Positions 34,436 to 43,835 of a DNA stretch of 64,000 nucleotides are shown piece after piece. Where the stretch lies: contig JAVEUP010000017.1 in the NCBI GenBank assembly GCA_034005525.1, forward strand, positions 6,346 to 70,345, in the 5' to 3' direction. The notes under the pieces are model-generated. The model saw only the letters and a list, made by a program, of their open reading frames with translations, had not been told where the DNA came from and ran no database searches. Origin of the DNA: PWXP01 sp034005525. GTDB taxonomy: Bacteria > Planctomycetota > Planctomycetia > Pirellulales > Thermoguttaceae. Position 1 is the stretch's first letter, and each line of letters opens with the position of its first letter. The position numbers and the translations under genes were made by a program.

Positions 34436-34575
34436 TCGTGGTTCGCCGCGTAATGACGCGCACTTCTTGCCCATTCGTGCAGTCTGGGCTGCGCGTAGCC
34501 GTTCACTGCATCGGTGCGGGCAGTATTCTTTGGTGATTTGCGGGTCACCCAGACCACACTTCGGGAGAGACGAAC

Positions 34576-36369
34576 ATGCATGTTGCTTTCGCCCTCGTTG
34601 TCTCAACCACCCTTGCAGTGGCCGATTGGCAAGAGGTTACGCAGGGTGGAAAGCCGGTCTTGCTGGATCCCCGTTGCGAAGCGTTGAAGACCGACGTGCC
34701 GGGGCCCTTCGTCAAGCTGGGCAACGGCAATGTGTTGGCCGTCGACGACGCGCAGGTCCTGGTGAGCGAGGACGAGGGGCAAACGTGGACGCCCGGTCCC
34801 CTGTTCTCGCAGCCCGAGAAGTTTCAGTGCTGCGGCGAGCGCATTTTGCTCCGTACCCGCGAGGGAACATTGCTCCTGGCCTTCCTGAACACGCGGGAAG
34901 CGGCCAGCCAAGAGGGCGAGGTTCAAGGCAGTCCGAAACCAGGTAGCCGCTTGTCGCTCTACGTCACTCGAAGCGCAGACGATGGTCAGACCTGGGAAGA
35001 ACCTGAGAGACTCCTGGAGGGCTGCTACAGGGCTTTGCAGACCATGATCCAATTGCGAGGTGGTCGCGTGTTGCTGGGCTGCCAGGCGGCGGCGGGCGAC
35101 CCAGGGCGCGACGTATCGATAACCTTCGCCTCGGACGACGACGGCAAGACATGGAAGGCGGGCGGCGTCATCGACCTGGGCGAAGAGAAGCGGTCGGGCA
35201 ACCACGGCGAGGCAAGCGGGGCGACGTTTGTGGAACTTATGGACGGCCGGCTGTGGATGCTGCTGGGCACGGAGCGAGGCCGTTTCGCGGAGGCGTTTTC
35301 CCACGATCAGGGTTTGACCTGGACGAAAGTCCGGCCCTCGCCCATCGACAGCCGCGGGTCGCCCGGGCTGCTGAAACGTTTACACGATAGCCGACTGGTC
35401 CTGTTCTGGAACGGGTGCCGCAATGAAGGAGATTGCGCCGGACGGCGAGAACAGCTCTTGATGGCCTTCTCCGAAGACGACGGCCGCACCTGGACCGCAC
35501 CGGCAGTGCTTGCCCGCCCCCCAATGCCACCCGGCGCCGAGGAGCCGCCGTATCGACTCGCCGGTCCGCGCGCATACGAGCACGTCCCGGGCGAGTTGTG
35601 GGTGACGACGATGCGGGGACCGTTGCGGGTCCGGTTCCGGGAGGACGACTTCTTCGCCCGCCGCTTGAGCACGAAGACCTACGCCGTCCGGTTTCTCCCC
35701 GATGCCGAGATCGTACTGGACGGCCGGGCCGATGAACCGGCCTGGGCGCGGGCGAACGTGGAGAAGAGGTTCCATTTCCCCTGGACATCCGAGCCCGCGC
35801 CGCCCACCGAGTTCCGTGCCGTGTGTGATCGGCGGTATCTCTACTTCCACTTCCGCGTGCATGACGAGGACATTGTGGTCCTTGACGTGGTCCAAGACGA
35901 ACAAGACCTCGTGCTGGAAGACCGGGTCGAACTCTACTTCGCCGTCGATGATCAACTCCACGACTACTACTGCATCGAGATCGACTCGCGCGGCCGGGTT
36001 TTCGACTACCGCGCACGCTACTATCGCCGGTTCGATACCGCCTGGGACCTGGAGTGCCTGGAAGTCGAGGCCGCCCCGCTACCTGACGGCTACCAGGTCG
36101 AAGGCCGGATCCCGTTGGCCAGTCTCCGGGCACTGGGGCTCCCGTCGTGGCTTGACGGGGAGAGAATCCGTTGCGGACTTTACCGGGCCGAGTTCAGCCA
36201 CGACCGCAGCGGGCAGACCGCCGTGGCTCGCGAGAGCATCCACAACCTCGGCCGGCAAGCCGCCGGGCCGCCGCCAATCGAAGCGTGGATGAGCTGGATC
36301 GATCCCGGCACGGTCGAACCCGACTTCCACGTCCCTTCGTCCTTCGGCTTCCTTGAACTGGCGAAGTAA
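34576..36369 (+). CDS. Sialidase-family propeller with a C-terminal CBM9-like domain
   Basis: This 597-residue exported protein has a short N-terminal signal (residues 1-16). The BNR propeller (about 20-360) has Asp boxes SEDEGQTW, SADDGQTW, SDDDGKTW and SEDDGRTW. A CBM9-like carbohydrate-binding domain (about 375-597) follows ('ILDGRADEPAW'-type start 'EIVLDGRADEPAWARAN', then 'YLYFHFRVHDEDIVV'). The first catalytic arginine motif of GH33 is not evident, so hydrolysis of sialic acid is uncertain. The order catalytic-like propeller then CBM9 suggests surface binding of glycans. It is a separate unit from the 8.8-19.8 kb locus. Confidence 0.8.
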   Translation: MHVAFALVVSTTLAVADWQEVTQGGKPVLLDPRCEALKTDVPGPFVKLGNGNVLAVDDAQVLVSEDEGQTWTPGPLFSQPEKFQCCGERILLRTREGTLLLAFLNTREAASQEGEVQGSPKPGSRLSLYVTRSADDGQTWEEPERLLEGCYRALQTMIQLRGGRVLLGCQAAAGDPGRDVSITFASDDDGKTWKAGGVIDLGEEKRSGNHGEASGATFVELMDGRLWMLLGTERGRFAEAFSHDQGLTWTKVRPSPIDSRGSPGLLKRLHDSRLVLFWNGCRNEGDCAGRREQLLMAFSEDDGRTWTAPAVLARPPMPPGAEEPPYRLAGPRAYEHVPGELWVTTMRGPLRVRFREDDFFARRLSTKTYAVRFLPDAEIVLDGRADEPAWARANVEKRFHFPWTSEPAPPTEFRAVCDRRYLYFHFRVHDEDIVVLDVVQDEQDLVLEDRVELYFAVDDQLHDYYCIEIDSRGRVFDYRARYYRRFDTAWDLECLEVEAAPLPDGYQVEGRIPLASLRALGLPSWLDGERIRCGLYRAEFSHDRSGQTAVARESIHNLGRQAAGPPPIEAWMSWIDPGTVEPDFHVPSSFGFLELAK

Positions 36370-36399
36370 GTGCCGCCGCATGCAGTCTTCGAACCGAAA

Positions 36400-36560
36400 G
36401 GCGAGCGGGGGCCGTGAGGCCCCTGTTTCTGTCCCAATTTCCACGCTGGTCGTCATTCATGCGTCCGGCACCAGAAACACACCATGGGTGCAGTTTGTCA
36501 CGAAGACGATCAACTGCACAACGTCTCGCAGAAACAGGGGCCTCACGGCCCCCGCTCGCC
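36400..36560. repeat. 161-bp MITE with perfect 32-bp terminal inverted repeats (family E)
   Basis: The arms 36400-36431 and 36529-36560 are exact complements over 32 bp (outer bases GGCGAGCGGGGGCCGTGAGG). The internal 97 bp have no coding frame of note. Perfect arms suggest recent movement. It lies between the sialidase-CBM9 gene and uvrA. Confidence 0.85.
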
Positions 36561-36602
36561 GGCATTCATGCAATCCGTGAGAAGTCTCCGCCAGAAATAC
36601 TG

Positions 36603-39461
36603 TCAGCCCGACGGGACACCATCTTTGGAACAGGCCCCTGGAAGCACGGCTCGCAGGAACCGGCCTGTGTGGTTGTTTTCGAGGACGGCTAGTTGTTCCG
36701 GGGTGCCGGTGGCAACGACGTGGCCGCCGGCATCGCCGCCTTCGGGGCCAAGGTCGATAATCCAATCGGCTGTTTTGATCACGTCGAGGTTGTGCTCGAT
36801 CACGACGACCGTGTTGCCGAGGTCCGCCAGGCGCTGAAGTACGGTGAGCAACCTCTTGATGTCGTCGAAGTGCAGGCCCGTAGTGGGCTCATCGAGAATG
36901 TAGAACGTCTTGCCGGTATCGACGCGGCTCAATTCCGTCGCCAGCTTGATCCGCTGGGCCTCGCCGCCGGAGAGCGTGGTGGAAGGCTGCCCCAGGGCCA
37001 GGTACCCGAGCCCCACCTGCTGAAGACTGCCGAGCAGGCGAGCGATGGCGGGAAAGTTCTCGAAGAACTCGGCGGCTTCATCGACGGGCATGTCGAGCAC
37101 GTCGGCAATGGTCTTCTTCTTGTACCGCACGGCCAGCGTCTGCCGGTTGAATCGTGAGCCCTGGCACACGGGGCAAACGACGTACAGGTCGGGCAGGAAG
37201 TTCATTTCGATCTTCTTCAGGCCCTGCCCCTGGCAATCCTCGCACCGGCCGCCCTGGACGTTGAAGCTGAACCGGCCGGCCTTGTAGCCTCGCTGCCGGG
37301 CGTCGCGCGTGCCGGCGAAGACCTTGCGGATTTCGTCGAACAGTCCGGTGTACGTGGCCGGATTGCTTCGCGGCGTGCGACCGATGGGCGTCTGGTCTAC
37401 CTGCACCACCTTGTCAATCTGGTTCACGCCGCGAAGACCTCGGTGCGGGCCCGGCTTCGGCGCCGGGGCGCCGAGTCGCCGGACCAGTGCCCGGGCAAGC
37501 GTTCCGTTGAGTAAGGAACTCTTGCCCGACCCGCTCACGCCTGTGACGCACACCAAGGCCGAAAGGGGAAACTGAACGGTAACATCCTTGAGATTGTTGG
37601 TCGTGACGCCTTCGATGGTAATGGCTCGGGCCTTGGCCGTTCGCCGGCGCCGCGTCGGTGTGGCAATGCTCTCCAGGCCGGCCAGGTAGCGTCCGGTGAG
37701 CGAATCGTTATCGGCTGCGACAACGGTTGGCGGTCCCTGGGCGACCAGGGCGCCGCCGTGTCGGCCGGCACCGGGCCCGAGGTCGATAAGCCAATCGGCC
37801 CGGCGCATCACTGCCTCGTCGTGTTCGACCACAACCACTGTGTTGCCGGCCGCTTGCAAGGCGTCCATCGCGTCGATCAGCCGGTGATTATCGCGAGGAT
37901 GCAGCCCGACGGACGGTTCGTCGAGCACGTAACACACGCCCACCAGGCCGGAGCCCAACCCGCTGGCAAGCCGCACTCGCTGCAATTCGCCGCCGCTGAG
38001 GCTTGCCGCGGGCCGGTCGAGAGTGAGGTATTCGACCCCCACGTTGTCGAGGAATTCGAGCCGGGCGGCAATCTGGCGCAGAAGCGGCAGGGCCACCGGA
38101 TGGTCCTCTTCGTGGAACGCGACTCCGGAGAAGAACCGCCGTGCGGCGGTTACCGTCATGGCGGTCACCTCGTGGATGGCCTTCTCTCCGATGCGCACGG
38201 CGCGGGCTTCGGGCTGCAACCGTGCGCCGCCGCACTCGCAACATACAACCTCGCCGCGGTAGGCTTCCAGCCGCTGCCGCCTGCTCTGGCTCATGGTGGT
38301 GGCATACTCCTTTTCGAGCAGGTTGAGTATGCCGGAAAACCGCTTGGCATCGCCGTGGAGCAATTGCTCCCGCTGCGTCGGGTGGAGCGTTTCCACCGGC
38401 GAGTCCCAGCCAATACCGCTTGCGGTCAGAAAATCCTCCAGTGCCGCCCTGGTCTTCCGCTGCCTGGCAGCGGTCGCCCCTTTCCAAGGCGCAACCGCTC
38501 CCCCCGCCAGTGACAGCGACGCGTTGGGCACGACCAGTTCCGGATCGAACCCGGTGAGCACGCCGAGGCCGTCGCACCGGGGACACGCGCCGTAGGGGCT
38601 GTTGAAGCTGAAAGTGCGCGGCTCCAGCTCGTGGAAGCTGATGCGGCAATCGGGGCATGCGTAACGGGTGCTGAAGAGTTCGTCGGTCCAGTGCGCATGC
38701 ACGCCAGCCCGCGTTTGGTAGGTTGCCAGTACCAGTCCGTCGCCATGGCGCACGGCAAGCTGGATCGATTCGGCCAGGCGTTTCCGCACGCCGTCGCGGA
38801 TGACCACGCGGTCGACCACCGCCTCGATATGGTGCGAGCGCTGCGGGACCAGTTCCGGCGGGTCCTGAAGATCGACCACCTCGCCGTCCACGCGGGCGCG
38901 AACAAACCCGGCCTTGCCAATGGCTTCAAGCACCTCCTTGTGCCGGCCCTTCCGCCCGCGGACCATCGGGGCGAGGACCATCAGCCGCGTGCCGTCGGGC
39001 AGCGAGAGCAGGTCGTCGAGGATTTGCCCGGGCGTCTGCTGACGGACCGGTTGGCCGCACTGGTGGCAAACCGCTTCGCCCAATCGAGCGTAAAGCAATC
39101 GCAGGTAGTCGTAAATCTCCGTGACCGTGGCCACCGTGCTGCGAGGATTGTGGCTGCCCGACCGCTGGTCAATCGAGATGGTCGGCTGAAGCCCCTCGAT
39201 CAGGTCGACGTCCGGGCGCTCCAATTGATGCAGAAACTGCCGGGCATAGATGGACAGGCTTTCGATGTACTGCCGCTGCCCCTCGGCGTAGAGCGTATCG
39301 AAGGCCAGCGAACTCTTCCCCGAACCACTGGGGCCCGTAATCACGACCAGCCGATTCCGGGGGATGTCGAGTGAGAGGTCGCGCAGATTGTGCGTCCGCG
39401 CGCCGCGAATGCAGATCGCCGGATGGCCGTCGGTCGACGGGGCTGAGTCGGTAGATGCCAT
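36603..39461 (-). CDS. uvrA: Excinuclease ABC subunit A
   Basis: This protein of about 952 residues is the damage-recognition ATPase of nucleotide excision repair, with UvrB as partner. Two ABC cassettes are visible (Walker A GPSGSGKSSLAFDTL and GVSGSGKSSLLNGTL). Zinc modules include 'VCHQCGQPV' and 'CEDCQGQGLKKIEM...CPVCQGSRFN', and the signature LSGGE occurs twice. The length is standard. A start at 39497 is possible but adds only unrelated residues. It stands alone between repeat elements on both sides. Confidence 0.96.
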   Translation of the reverse strand: MASTDSAPSTDGHPAICIRGARTHNLRDLSLDIPRNRLVVITGPSGSGKSSLAFDTLYAEGQRQYIESLSIYARQFLHQLERPDVDLIEGLQPTISIDQRSGSHNPRSTVATVTEIYDYLRLLYARLGEAVCHQCGQPVRQQTPGQILDDLLSLPDGTRLMVLAPMVRGRKGRHKEVLEAIGKAGFVRARVDGEVVDLQDPPELVPQRSHHIEAVVDRVVIRDGVRKRLAESIQLAVRHGDGLVLATYQTRAGVHAHWTDELFSTRYACPDCRISFHELEPRTFSFNSPYGACPRCDGLGVLTGFDPELVVPNASLSLAGGAVAPWKGATAARQRKTRAALEDFLTASGIGWDSPVETLHPTQREQLLHGDAKRFSGILNLLEKEYATTMSQSRRQRLEAYRGEVVCCECGGARLQPEARAVRIGEKAIHEVTAMTVTAARRFFSGVAFHEEDHPVALPLLRQIAARLEFLDNVGVEYLTLDRPAASLSGGELQRVRLASGLGSGLVGVCYVLDEPSVGLHPRDNHRLIDAMDALQAAGNTVVVVEHDEAVMRRADWLIDLGPGAGRHGGALVAQGPPTVVAADNDSLTGRYLAGLESIATPTRRRRTAKARAITIEGVTTNNLKDVTVQFPLSALVCVTGVSGSGKSSLLNGTLARALVRRLGAPAPKPGPHRGLRGVNQIDKVVQVDQTPIGRTPRSNPATYTGLFDEIRKVFAGTRDARQRGYKAGRFSFNVQGGRCEDCQGQGLKKIEMNFLPDLYVVCPVCQGSRFNRQTLAVRYKKKTIADVLDMPVDEAAEFFENFPAIARLLGSLQQVGLGYLALGQPSTTLSGGEAQRIKLATELSRVDTGKTFYILDEPTTGLHFDDIKRLLTVLQRLADLGNTVVVIEHNLDVIKTADWIIDLGPEGGDAGGHVVATGTPEQLAVLENNHTGRFLRAVLPGACSKDGVPSG

Positions 39462-39660
39462 TTCGCTCCAGATAGTCCCACTGGGCTGTTTGGGCAATCT
39501 CGGAAACTACTGATGATACCATGCCGAAGTGGCGGGGACAAGCGTCTGGGGGGGCGGCAAGATTCTCTGGCATGCTTGGAAGCAGCCAAGGGCCACGTGC
39601 GGGCTTGCCCCGCATGGAGCCGTGGTCAGTGAGCTAAGCGGACATGGTTCACCCGAGGTG

Positions 39661-39711
39661 TCTCCCCTGCACGCTGCCGCCGCCGGAGGCGGCGGCAGCG
39701 TGCAGGGGAGA
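39661..39711. repeat. Perfect 24-bp hairpin with 3-nt loop (family H)
   Basis: TCTCCCCTGCACGCTGCCGC (and 4 more bases) pairs exactly with 39688-39711 across a GGA loop. It lies in the gap between uvrA and the lipoprotein gene, about 240 nt past the lipoprotein stop (39955). It could stop transcription entering from the right, but lacks a T-tract. The rest of 39462-39954 shows no gene. Confidence 0.8.
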
Positions 39712-39954
39712 CAGGGAGCCTGGGCACCGTCTTATAGCCGACTGACCACCGCTCCAGGCCGGACAAGCCGGCCGGTGGCGACCACGACTTGTGCATATCA
39801 ACGAGGGACGCTGTCCCGGGTTGGGCGAACTCGGCTCCTTCGGGGCGCTTTCCAGCCTGCCAGAAAAACTTGCCGCACACAGCGTCCAGGGGGCGTGCCA
39901 CCCGCGAATCCATGTATACACTTCACAGTTTGAGTAGGTTCTGCGTGCCGACGG

Positions 39955-40389
39955 TCAGTGGGAAGCGTGCCCCGGCAGCTTGATCGTGAGGGTATTCTCG
40001 CCCTCGCTCTGGACTTCCACGGGAGCTGGTAGATTGACCGGCTCGGCGACGGCTTGCACGTCTTGTGTGTCCGGCGCGGGCGGTATGACCGTGACCCGGT
40101 GGGTACCTGCGACTGCGCCGGTCAACTTCCGGTTGCCTGACATGGTTGTCAAGTTAAAGGTGCCGTCGGCCTGGATCATGCCGATGGCCGAGAGCGGTCT
40201 TCCTTCCGTCGTGCGCAATTCAATCACCCCGCCGCCCAGCGGCTGGCCGCCGGCCCAGACCACCGTTCCGGTGACCGGGTACGTTGCAGGATGGTCTTGT
40301 GAGTCGCCGCCGCATCCGCCTGCAGTGCCCAGGGCGATCAGGACCAGCAGGGCTGCAAGAATCCGCTCACGGGGAATACCATCTTTCAT
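39955..40389 (-). CDS. Carboxypeptidase-regulatory-like small lipoprotein
   Basis: This 144-residue lipoprotein has a signal (about residues 8-22) with lipobox ending AGGC. A small beta-sandwich follows ('YPVTGTVVWAGGQPLGGGVIELRT', 'GTFNLTTMSGNRKLTGAVAGTHRVTV'), like transthyretin/carboxypeptidase-regulatory folds. In planctomycetes this type usually follows a DUF1559 gene, as here (115 nt downstream of it). It is probably an outer-surface partner of the DUF1559 protein. Its molecular role is unknown. Confidence 0.78.
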   Translation of the reverse strand: MKDGIPRERILAALLVLIALGTAGGCGGDSQDHPATYPVTGTVVWAGGQPLGGGVIELRTTEGRPLSAIGMIQADGTFNLTTMSGNRKLTGAVAGTHRVTVIPPAPDTQDVQAVAEPVNLPAPVEVQSEGENTLTIKLPGHASH

Positions 40390-40504
40390 GTCAGCGTGCA
40401 GCCTACTGAATATGCTTATCTTGATTGTAGCCATCTCGATTTCCTCGGATTACAGAGCTTCAACGGAAAAAGGAACCCGCAACGGAGCAAGGATGTTCAA
40501 CGGG

Positions 40505-41425
40505 TTAGTCCCAGCCAGGGCCAATCGTTTCCCCGTCGCGCGGGTCGCACACTTGCGCCCAGGTCTCATCAGCGATCGCGCCGCTAACGTGCCGCACGCT
40601 GCCGTCGGCCAGACACACGTGGATCCCGCTCACGTGCGGCGACTCCGCGCAGCTAGGATCGCACTCGGTCTGCCAATTGGGCGTGACCTGGAACTTCTTG
40701 CAGGGCGGATAGCCGGTGGACGCGGGCGATTTCCCCGTGGCGTTTGTACAGAAGGCAGCCCGCCAGACGCTGTTCGAGTCGGCCCAGAGGCTGCCGTACA
40801 TCATTTCGATGTCGCCGGTCCATCCGCACGTCGCGTACATTTCGGCGAAAAGAATGCTGTTTGAGGTCCCATCACTGAAGTAACTCAGCCTGTTGGAGCC
40901 CTGCACCCGCAGACCGGCCGAAGTTGCGTTTGGATTCCCGAAGGCATAGTAATTGGCCCCATAGTTGCTTGCACCCCAGCTCCGGGCACCACCGTAGGGT
41001 GTCGCACACCTTCCATCGACGCCCGACCGATCGGTGGGACACAGAAGCACGGAAATAACCTGCCGGTACTGAAGCCCGGAGTAATCGTTCTTCGTCGGGT
41101 CGAGGCGATCCCAGATGGCCTGCTGCTCAATGTAGGGCAGCAGCCAATGGAACACTGTATAGCCATAAGGTCCTTCAAACGGTCCCTTGACGGTCAGTTG
41201 GCTGGTGGCGCTGGGGGCACACAGCGGCGGCAAGACCTTGTAGCTGTTTTCCAGATTGTGTACGGCCAGCCCGAGCTGCCTGATGTTGTTGGAGCATTGC
41301 ATGCGGCGCGCCGCCTCGCGGGCCGATTGCACGGCCGGCAGCAGCAGCGCGATCAGAATCCCGATGATGGCAATCACCACCAGGAGTTCCACCAGGGTAA
41401 AACCTGACCGAAGAGCCGAGCGCAT
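40505..41425 (-). CDS. DUF1559 protein with type IV pilin-like N-terminus
   Basis: This 306-residue protein begins with a short leader and 'GFTLVELLVVIAIIGILIALLLPAVQSAREAARR', a prepilin methylation and cleavage site followed by the hydrophobic helix of pilins and pseudopilins. The rest is the DUF1559 domain, with its C-terminal 'SGIHVCLADGSVRHVSGAI' H-x-G-G-like signature. Planctomycetes encode tens to hundreds of these; they are thought to be surface or pilus-like proteins. It pairs with the lipoprotein at 39955. A decayed copy of its middle part lies at 43836. Confidence 0.9.
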   Translation of the reverse strand: MRSALRSGFTLVELLVVIAIIGILIALLLPAVQSAREAARRMQCSNNIRQLGLAVHNLENSYKVLPPLCAPSATSQLTVKGPFEGPYGYTVFHWLLPYIEQQAIWDRLDPTKNDYSGLQYRQVISVLLCPTDRSGVDGRCATPYGGARSWGASNYGANYYAFGNPNATSAGLRVQGSNRLSYFSDGTSNSILFAEMYATCGWTGDIEMMYGSLWADSNSVWRAAFCTNATGKSPASTGYPPCKKFQVTPNWQTECDPSCAESPHVSGIHVCLADGSVRHVSGAIADETWAQVCDPRDGETIGPGWD

Positions 41426-41711
41426 GTCCGTCCCTCACTTTCGTTCTGAAGTAACCCGAATCCCAAAGTACGAAAGTCAAAGCGATGAGAAGCCTGTCGG
41501 CGTTATTATGGCGAGCCAGCGGACTGCTGTCAATGTATGGATGCGCCCCATCAGTCCGCAAGTGAGCGCGGGGTGATTCCGGCGCGAAGGAGCGCAGTTC
41601 AGAGGGCCTTGCCATGGCGCGATGGTGGTGGTATGGTGTGCCCTGTCGGGGGCCAATGGGCAGGCGCAACACCGCGGGTCCAAATGGCGAGTCGCCGGGA
41701 ATGAGGTGCCC

Positions 41712-42260
41712 ATGACGTTCGAGTTCGAAATGACGCCTGACGACTGGGTCGCATTCAACCTGTATCACCATCACCAGTCGGCGACCGCGCGCCGCCGATA
41801 CCTCCGGTCGTGGTTCTTCCCTGCCGGGGTGTGGCTGCTCGGATGCTTGGCCCTATGGCACCTGGCCGACCGCGGGCGCGGTACGCCGCTCCAGACGTTT
41901 CTGGCCCTGCTGCCCTTGTTCATTGCCGTGCCGATCTACCTGGTCTGGTACCCGTGGGCGTATCGTCGCAACCTGCGGAGGACTGTCGCCGGCATGGTGA
42001 GCGAAGGGAGGAACCGGCAGTTGTTCGGCCGCCACCGCGTGACGATTTCCCCGCGCGGCATTGCCGAGTGCGGCGAGTTCGGCGAAAGCACCACGGCGTG
42101 GCAGGCGGTTGAGCGCGTGGTGTCGGCAGGCGAGTACGCCTACGTGTACCTGAACGCCTTGGCCGCCATCGTCGTTCCCCGGCGCGCGTTCGCCGATCCG
42201 GCAGAGTTCGACAAGTTCGTGCGCACGGCTCAAGAATACCATGACAGCGCAGCAGCCTGA
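41712..42260 (+). CDS. YcxB-like membrane protein
   Basis: This 182-residue protein has two close transmembrane helices (about residues 38-83) followed by a YcxB-type cytoplasmic domain ('GRHRVTISPRGIAECGEFGESTTAWQAVERVVSAGEYAYVYL' in outline). The role of YcxB proteins is unknown. GAGG precedes the ATG; the frame is open upstream but without similarity. A second membrane-protein gene follows 45 nt later, so the two may form an operon. Confidence 0.75.
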   Translation: MTFEFEMTPDDWVAFNLYHHHQSATARRRYLRSWFFPAGVWLLGCLALWHLADRGRGTPLQTFLALLPLFIAVPIYLVWYPWAYRRNLRRTVAGMVSEGRNRQLFGRHRVTISPRGIAECGEFGESTTAWQAVERVVSAGEYAYVYLNALAAIVVPRRAFADPAEFDKFVRTAQEYHDSAAA

Positions 42261-42305
42261 CGAGGCCGCGTTACCGGCCGTTATCTTCACGTGGGCAACC
42301 AACAC

Positions 42306-42911
42306 ATGCTAACCGAGCACGCAGTCCGCGAAGCTGCCACACGGCGCGCGAAGATATTGGTTCCAGTGATACTCGTCGCCCTTCTCGGAGCCTTCGCCTG
42401 TTTGCTCTTGGTGGGCGTCTCGAACACGCCCCTTGTCAATGGCGTGTTGGTCCTGCTTGGAGTCGCCATGTTTCTGGTATCGTGTGTGCTTGCGGAGAAC
42501 TACGTCAAACGATTCGTTCTCATCTGCCCATCGTGCTCCGCGGGAATAACACGTTCCACCCAGTTTGTGCTTGCGACACGACGCTGCCGTGAATGTGGTG
42601 AGCGGATCGTTGCCGGTGGCCGGGTTCACAGCGACGCCGCATACCGGCGACATAAGCGAATGGAGTCGCGACGATTCCTCCAATACTGGTTATGGGTGTG
42701 GCCGCTGCTGAGTTGCCTGGCGCTTGGCTGCCACCTGCTCGACCCGACGGCGTTCGTCCGTTGTCCCCAAGTGCTCTTCGTTTCCGCACTGATTGGCACC
42801 GTTGCTGGCGGGTGGACCCTTCTGCGCACAGGAAGTCGCCGATACATTGCGCAAACGATCGTCTCGGCGATGCTTTTCGTTGCCGGCGGGTTCGCGTTCT
42901 GGCACGCCTGA
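42306..42911 (+). CDS. Membrane protein with a cytosolic zinc ribbon
   Basis: This 201-residue protein (206 if GTG 42291 is used) has two helices near the N-terminus (about residues 18-65), a CxxC...CxxC zinc-ribbon ('LICPSCSAGITRS', 'RRCRECGERIV') and two more helices in the second half. It has no named family that I recognise. It follows the YcxB-like gene and ends just before a copy of the rnr tail. Confidence 0.65.
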   Translation: MLTEHAVREAATRRAKILVPVILVALLGAFACLLLVGVSNTPLVNGVLVLLGVAMFLVSCVLAENYVKRFVLICPSCSAGITRSTQFVLATRRCRECGERIVAGGRVHSDAAYRRHKRMESRRFLQYWLWVWPLLSCLALGCHLLDPTAFVRCPQVLFVSALIGTVAGGWTLLRTGSRRYIAQTIVSAMLFVAGGFAFWHA

Positions 42912-42917
42912 CTTTTG

Positions 42918-43140
42918 CTAGCCTCGCCGCTTCGACTTGCCCGGCCGTTTGGAGGAGCCCTTCGCCGGGCCGCGGCTGGGGCCTTTGCCGCGATGCTTGG
43001 AGTTGGCAGCCGGTCGGTGCGGGCCTTCGGCCGGCTGAGGGGTTTGCGGCCGGCGAGGCGGAAGTCCAGTTCGCGGCGCTCGAGGTCCACCCGCGCGACG
43101 GCCACTTCCAGCACGTCGCCCAGCCGGGGGCCGGAAAGGG
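42918..43140 (-). pseudogene. 3'-terminal remnant of an rnr gene
   Basis: The sequence copies the last 210 or so bp of the intact rnr gene (44262-44485), ending 'PGKSKRRG' against 'PGKSKRRK'. The S1-domain end 'LGDVLEVAVARVDLERRELD' is also intact. An indel breaks the frame near the middle. It lies in the same orientation as the intact gene. Confidence 0.85.
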
Positions 43141-43205
43141 TGACGGGCACCAGAAATAGGCACTCCGGGAAGTTTAGGTCGCCATTTCGTTGTCATTGGC
43201 GTTTG

Positions 43206-43214
43206 TGGTATAAT
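43206..43214 (+). promoter_or_regulatory. Extended -10 promoter (TGGTATAAT) of the second toxin-antitoxin-like pair
   Basis: TGG joined to a consensus TATAAT lies 28 bp before the start codon. A TTGTCA at 43190 is too close (13 bp) for a standard -35, so the extended -10 is the main element, as at 8141. Confidence 0.55.
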
Positions 43215-43241
43215 TCGGGTGGATCCTGAGCAGGCACATGG

Positions 43242-43592
43242 ATGACGGATATGGCGGACGCCGGCGCGCACAACGTCGAAGCAATTGCGCAACGCCTTTC
43301 CCAGCAGGCAACTGCGGGGCAGTTTCGCGTAACGGCGCACGCCCATCAGGAGATGGTGGAAGACGACGTCCAGCTCGACGATGTGGTTGACGTTCTGCGT
43401 CGGGCGACGGTGATCGAGAACTACCCCGATCACCGAAGAGGCCCCTGTTGCCTCGTTTGCGGCGAGGATCACTCCGGAAGACACTTGCATGTTGTCTGCG
43501 CGACGGCGCTCGACCTTGCGGTCATCATCACGGTATACAAACCCACGTTGCCGAAATGGGAAACTCCCTTCAGGCGAGGCAGGAAAGAATGA
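43242..43592 (+). CDS. DUF4258 protein, putative toxin
   Basis: This 116-residue protein has the DUF4258 pattern: 'FRVTAHAHQEMVEDDVQLDDVVDVL' then 'IENYPDHRRGPCCLVCGED' and 'HLHVVCATALDLAVIITVYKP'. The fold is RelE-like, and several members act as ribonuclease-type toxins, but activity is not proven here. The stop overlaps the start of the zinc-finger partner (ATGA). A downstream ATG at 43251 is an alternative start. Fragments of neighbouring genes flank the pair on both sides. Confidence 0.85.
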   Translation: MTDMADAGAHNVEAIAQRLSQQATAGQFRVTAHAHQEMVEDDVQLDDVVDVLRRATVIENYPDHRRGPCCLVCGEDHSGRHLHVVCATALDLAVIITVYKPTLPKWETPFRRGRKE

Positions 43593-43813
43593 AATGCACT
43601 ATCCAGGGATGCCCCGGCCACTACGAATGTCGGCGGATCGTTCATGCGGTGAAACGCCAAGGAGCCGTGCTGGTCTTCGATGAGGTGCCGGCCGACGTGT
43701 GCGACGTGTGTTCGGACACGCTTCTGGCGCCGCAGACAATCCGGCACCTTGAGGACCTGATGAGCCGCAACCAGAAGCCCCGAGCGCACGCTCCCCTCTA
43801 CGAGTATTCGTGA
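43589..43813 (+). CDS. YgiT-type zinc-finger protein, putative antitoxin
   Basis: This 74-residue protein has a CxxxC...CxxC cluster ('CTIQGCPGHYEC', 'VPADVCDVCSDTLL') typical of the YgiT/MqsA zinc finger found as antitoxin partner of DUF4258 or MqsR-type toxins. The MqsA DNA-binding helix-turn-helix is missing, so it is the short form. Its start overlaps the toxin stop by 4 nt, so they are translated together. The order toxin first is unusual for many modules but normal for this type. Confidence 0.82.
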   Translation: MKCTIQGCPGHYECRRIVHAVKRQGAVLVFDEVPADVCDVCSDTLLAPQTIRHLEDLMSRNQKPRAHAPLYEYS

Positions 43814-43835
43814 CCCGACGGCCGACCGACCGACG

